From an uncultured Lachnospiraceae bacterium (GTDB taxonomy: Bacteria; Bacillota; Clostridia; Lachnospirales; Lachnospiraceae), in assembly GCA_910579645.1 (NCBI GenBank), contig CAJTVK010000091.1, positions 1 through 17,546 of the forward strand: a DNA stretch of 17,546 nt, written 5' to 3'. Both the position numbers and the translations under genes were made by a program. The first letter of the stretch is position 1; every line of letters begins with the position of its first letter. Below are positions 14,778 through 17,546 of the stretch, piece by piece. The notes under the pieces are model-generated. The model ran no database searches, was not told the origin of the DNA, and saw nothing but the letters and a program-made list of their open reading frames with translations.

Positions 14778-15575
14778 ATGGCGAATCCGAGAAATTATGC
14801 GAAAGAATTGGACAAGGTGATAGAAAGGCTGGGAGAATCCGGGGAAGGCAGAAGGAAGGTACTGCTTCATAGCTGCTGCGCCCCCTGCAGCAGCTATGTG
14901 ATGGAGTATCTGCGGGAATATTTTGATTTGACGGTATTTTACTATAATCCCAATATTACGGAGGCAGAAGAATATCGGAAACGTGCAGAAGAACAGAAGC
15001 GGCTTATTGCGGAATACAACAGGCAGACAGACAAAGGGGACTTTGCAGGAATGCATTCTTCCCGGTCTGCCGGCAGGATTCATATCTTGGAGGGGGAATA
15101 TGAGCCGGAACGTTTTTACGGGCTGGCCAAAGGGCTGGAAACATGTCCCGAAGGAGGGGAACGGTGTTTTAGGTGCTACAGGCTGCGCCTGGAGAAAACG
15201 GCGGAAGCAGCGGCGGAACTGGATTTTGACTATTTCACTACCACACTGACTATCAGCCCGCTGAAAAATGCGCAGAAGCTGAATGAAATCGGGGAAGAAC
15301 TGGCAGGTAAGTACGGGGTGGAGTTCCTTCCTTCCGATTTCAAGAAAAAAGACGGTTATAAACGTTCGGTGGAACTGTCCGGTCAGTTCGGCCTATACCG
15401 GCAGAACTATTGCGGCTGTGTATATTCGATGGCAGTCAGTCGGCATCCCGCCCGCAGACATTTGGTTTGCGGAAAACAGTATAAGCTAGTACTGCATTGC
15501 GAAAATAACAGTGAATTCAGTACTAGTACATCATTGCACACGGGCACCCAGAGGAAGATTGCCGGCAAAGGCTGA
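14778..15575 (+). CDS. queH: Epoxyqueuosine reductase QueH
   Basis: QueH (DUF208 family) reduces epoxyqueuosine to queuosine in the wobble base of GUN-anticodon tRNAs; it is the non-cobalamin alternative to QueG. The Cys pattern that binds the metal centres is present: Cys33, Cys34 and Cys37 in HSCCAPC, Cys130 and Cys133 in ERCFRCYRLRL, and Cys212 and Cys214 in NYCGCVYS. The TTTLTISPLKN segment at 154-164 is also typical. GAGGTGAG upstream of ATG 14778 supports the start. At 265 residues it is longer than most relatives, which end soon after the CGC motif. The last 45 or so residues (from about 218) look unlike the family and are encoded by hairpin-rich DNA, suggesting a changed 3' end. It is upstream of argS in the same direction. 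Confidence 0.93.
   Translation: MANPRNYAKELDKVIERLGESGEGRRKVLLHSCCAPCSSYVMEYLREYFDLTVFYYNPNITEAEEYRKRAEEQKRLIAEYNRQTDKGDFAGMHSSRSAGRIHILEGEYEPERFYGLAKGLETCPEGGERCFRCYRLRLEKTAEAAAELDFDYFTTTLTISPLKNAQKLNEIGEELAGKYGVEFLPSDFKKKDGYKRSVELSGQFGLYRQNYCGCVYSMAVSRHPARRHLVCGKQYKLVLHCENNSEFSTSTSLHTGTQRKIAGKG
15486..15526. repeat. Inverted and direct repeats in the queH 3' end
   Basis: CTAGTACTG (15486-15494) and CAGTACTAG (15518-15526) form a perfect 9-bp inverted repeat with a 23-nt loop. The first arm also recurs directly: CTAGTAC-TGCATTGC (15486-15500) against CTAGTAC-ATCATTGC (15523-15537), 13 of 15 matching. This lies in the part of queH that encodes the atypical tail. Confidence 0.5.
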
Positions 15576-15585
15576 CGGGTGCCCG
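15541..15585 (+). terminator. Hairpin across the queH stop codon
   Basis: CGGGCACCC (15541-15549) pairs perfectly with GGGTGCCCG (15577-15585) over a 27-nt loop that contains the queH stop (15573-15575). No T run follows, so it looks more like an mRNA-processing, stability or attenuation structure than a simple terminator. Confidence 0.4.
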
Positions 15586-15592
15586 GCACGAG

Positions 15593-15619
15593 AGTAGGGG
15601 AAGAGGTTTCTTCCCTACT
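15593..15619 (+). promoter_or_regulatory. Hairpin in the argS leader
   Basis: AGTA-G-GGGAAGA (15593-15604) pairs with TCTTCCC-TACT (15609-15619): eleven base pairs with one bulged G and a small GGTT-type loop, 28 nt before the argS ATG. A T-box leader was considered for this tRNA-synthetase gene, but no T-box antiterminator sequence is visible. Termination or attenuation at this stem is possible, since TGATTATATTT follows, but the T content is low. Confidence 0.4.
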
Positions 15620-15647
15620 TGATTATATTTCGGAAAGGAAGAGAAGG

Positions 15648-17420
15648 ATGGAAAAGATTTTAGACGTAGTGTCAAAGGAGATGAAGCAGGCATTCCTTAC
15701 GGCAGGTTATGACGGGGAACTGGGAAAGGTGACGGTCTCCAACCGGCCGGATTTATGTGAATATCAATGCAACGGTGCGATGGCAGGCGCGAAGCAGTAC
15801 AAAAAAGCGCCGATTATGATTGCGCAGGATGTGGTGAAGGCATTGGAGGGCAGTACGGTTTTCTCGGAGGTGAAGGCGGTGAATCCCGGCTTTCTGAACC
15901 TGAAACTGAAGGTGGAATTTGTGAGAGAATATCTTGTCCGGATGCGGCAGGAAGAAAAGTTCGGGATAGTCATGCCGGAACACCCGAAGAAAATCATGAT
16001 TGACTACGGCGGGCCCAACGTGGCAAAGCCGCTGCATGTGGGACATCTTCGTTCGGCAATCATAGGGGAGAGCGTGAAAAGGATTGCGCGATATATGGGG
16101 CATGAGGTAATAGGCGATATCCATTTGGGAGACTGGGGGCTGCAGATGGGGCTGATCATTACCGAACTTAAGGAGCGGCAGCCCGGCTTGGTATATTTTG
16201 ACGAGGAATATGCGGGTGAATATCCGCAAGAGCCTCCTTTCACCATTTCCGAACTGGAGGAAATATACCCTACGGCCAGCGGGAAATCAAAAACGGATGC
16301 CGCTTATAAAGAACAGGCCATGGAAGCAACCTTTAAACTCCAGAACGGAGTAAGGGGATACCGTGCCCTCTGGCATCATATCATGCAGGTATCGGTGGCG
16401 GACCTTAAGAAGAATTATCAGAACCTAAAGGTGGAATTTGACCTTTGGAAGGGGGAGTCCGATGTTCATGACCTGATTCCGGCAATGGTAGAAAATATGA
16501 AGAAGGGAGGCTATGCCTATATCAGCGAGGGCGCCTTGGTAGTGGATGTGAAGGAAGAGACGGACACGAAGGAAATCCCGCCCTGCATGATTCTGAAATC
16601 GGACGGTGCTTCCTTATATAATACGACAGACCTGGCAACCATCATGGACCGGATGGAGCATATAAATCCTGACCGGATTATTTATGTGGTGGACAAGAGA
16701 CAGGAATTATATTTTGAACAAGTATTCCGCTGTGCAAGAAAGACCCAATTGGTGAACCCGGAGACGGAACTGAAATTCCTGGGATTCGGCACGATGAACG
16801 GCAAGGACGGCAAGCCCTTTAAGACAAGGGAAGGCGGCGTAATGCGGCTGGAGTCTCTGGTGCATGAAATCAACGAAGAAATGTACCGTAAAATTATCAG
16901 TCAGGAATCACGTTCCATGCCGGAGCAGGAAGCGCGGGAGACTGCAAAGGTGGTGGCTCTGTCTGCATTGAAGTACGGCGATTTATCCAATCAGGCTTCC
17001 AAAGATTATATTTTCGATATTGATCGCTTTACCTCATCGGAAGGGGATACCGGTCCGTATATTTTATATACCATTGCACGCATTAAGTCTATTCTGGCCA
17101 AATATAAGGAAGCGGGCGGTCAGCTTGATGCCGTAGCCTTACAGCCCGCAGCGGGAGAGTCGGAGAAAAGCCTGATGCTGGAATTGGCGGGATTTCAGGC
17201 TATGATGGAGGGGGCTTATGAGGAAACCGCGCCTCATAAGATATGTGCTTTCATTTACGGATTGGCCAATGCTTTTAACCGTTTTTACCATGAGACTAAG
17301 ATTCTGACGGAGGAAGACCGGAGCCGGAAAGAAGGGTGGATAGCACTGTTGGTGCTGGTGCGGGACGTGTTGGAAACCTGTATTGAGGTGCTGGGATTTT
17401 TGGCACCCGAGAGGATGTAG
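15648..17420 (+). CDS. argS: Arginyl-tRNA synthetase
   Basis: A class I synthetase that charges tRNA-Arg. I chose ATG 15648 (590 residues) over the longer GTG-started frame from 15579, because AAAGGA lies 8 nt upstream, MEKILDVVSKEMKQAF matches clostridial ArgS N-termini and the extra 23 residues would be translated leader hairpin. The order is normal: the N-terminal Arg-tRNA D-loop-binding domain (about 1-110, NRPDLCEYQCNGAMAGAKQ), the catalytic domain with His130-Val-Gly-His133 as the HIGH motif, a KMSK-equivalent loop in the relaxed form common in ArgS (FKTREGGVMRLESLV), and the all-helical DALR anticodon-binding domain at the C-terminus ending GFLAPERM. No defects are seen. It is probably transcribed with queH and the upstream hypothetical gene, with the hairpins at 15541-15619 between them. 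Confidence 0.97.
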   Translation: MEKILDVVSKEMKQAFLTAGYDGELGKVTVSNRPDLCEYQCNGAMAGAKQYKKAPIMIAQDVVKALEGSTVFSEVKAVNPGFLNLKLKVEFVREYLVRMRQEEKFGIVMPEHPKKIMIDYGGPNVAKPLHVGHLRSAIIGESVKRIARYMGHEVIGDIHLGDWGLQMGLIITELKERQPGLVYFDEEYAGEYPQEPPFTISELEEIYPTASGKSKTDAAYKEQAMEATFKLQNGVRGYRALWHHIMQVSVADLKKNYQNLKVEFDLWKGESDVHDLIPAMVENMKKGGYAYISEGALVVDVKEETDTKEIPPCMILKSDGASLYNTTDLATIMDRMEHINPDRIIYVVDKRQELYFEQVFRCARKTQLVNPETELKFLGFGTMNGKDGKPFKTREGGVMRLESLVHEINEEMYRKIISQESRSMPEQEARETAKVVALSALKYGDLSNQASKDYIFDIDRFTSSEGDTGPYILYTIARIKSILAKYKEAGGQLDAVALQPAAGESEKSLMLELAGFQAMMEGAYEETAPHKICAFIYGLANAFNRFYHETKILTEEDRSRKEGWIALLVLVRDVLETCIEVLGFLAPERM

Positions 17421-17441
17421 GGCTTGCGTTGGGCGGCCGCA

Positions 17442-17463
17442 CCGGCGTTTTTCGAAGGTCTGA
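17442..17463. repeat. Inverted copy of the left-edge repeat
   Basis: Its reverse complement matches positions 1-22 at 21 of 22 bases, with 19 consecutive identities (17442-17460 against 4-22, GACCTTCGAAAAACGCCGG). It begins 22 bp after the argS stop. Read in the + direction it gives a G/C-rich stretch ending in TTTTT, so it could also serve as an argS terminator. The rest of the left element (its internal stems) is not repeated here. The final 83 bases of the window (17464-17546) hold no recognisable feature. Confidence 0.65.
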
Positions 17464-17546
17464 AAAATCAAGGGTCTGTGTGCAGGCCGGCTGTCTTGCC
17501 GCAGGGCATCGGCTGTCCGTAGGCTCCCGGGTCTGGCAGCTGCATA

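Noticed and set aside
15586..15647. T-box riboswitch before argS
   Set aside because: The leader is short and shows one 11-bp hairpin, but no T-box antiterminator sequence and no room for stem I with a specifier loop.
15579..15647. N-terminal extension of ArgS from GTG 15579
   Set aside because: It would overlap the hairpin leader, has no suitable ribosome binding site and adds 23 residues not seen in the family; ATG 15648 has a well-spaced AAAGGA.

Overview
The window looks like a chromosomal segment of a Clostridia bacterium, most likely a Lachnospiraceae gut anaerobe. The basis is moderate GC, purine-rich Shine-Dalgarno sites, a single-chain clostridial-type PurL with a fused glutaminase domain, a QueH-type queuosine enzyme, and the close clostridial look of CarA, CarB and ArgS. 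All supported genes lie on the + strand. This placement comes from protein resemblance only; no search was run.

Layout. Positions 1-283: an 88-nt multi-stem element, a strongly C-rich tract and a short promoter region. 284-1392: a DUF6508-like small protein and a TetR-family regulator. 1452-5252: purL (purine synthesis). 5253-5821: non-coding, with two large hairpins that share the same base sequence and possible decayed coding traces between them. 5822-7276: a polytopic membrane protein resembling GtrII-type glucosyltransferases. 7277-8747: an AT-richer accessory gene of the Rpn (PD-(D/E)XK) family with its own consensus promoter, a 15-unit tetrapeptide repeat and a well-formed internal ribosome binding site that would give a separate C-terminal protein. 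9079-13850: carA and carB (carbamoyl phosphate for pyrimidines and arginine), separated by about 360 bp filled with three tandem 104/105-bp hairpin units. 14007-17420: a membrane-anchored hypothetical protein, queH and argS, probably one transcription unit with hairpins around the queH/argS junction. 17442-17463: an inverted copy of the first 22 bases of the window.

Function. Most of the window is housekeeping: nucleotide synthesis (purL, carAB), tRNA modification (queH) and arginyl-tRNA charging (argS). The accessory part is the glucosyltransferase-like gene plus the rpn gene placed between purL and carA. The points most worth attention are the rpn gene-within-gene (a candidate anti-phage toxin/autoinhibitor), the tandem palindromic repeat between carA and carB, and the dispersed repeat at the two window edges.
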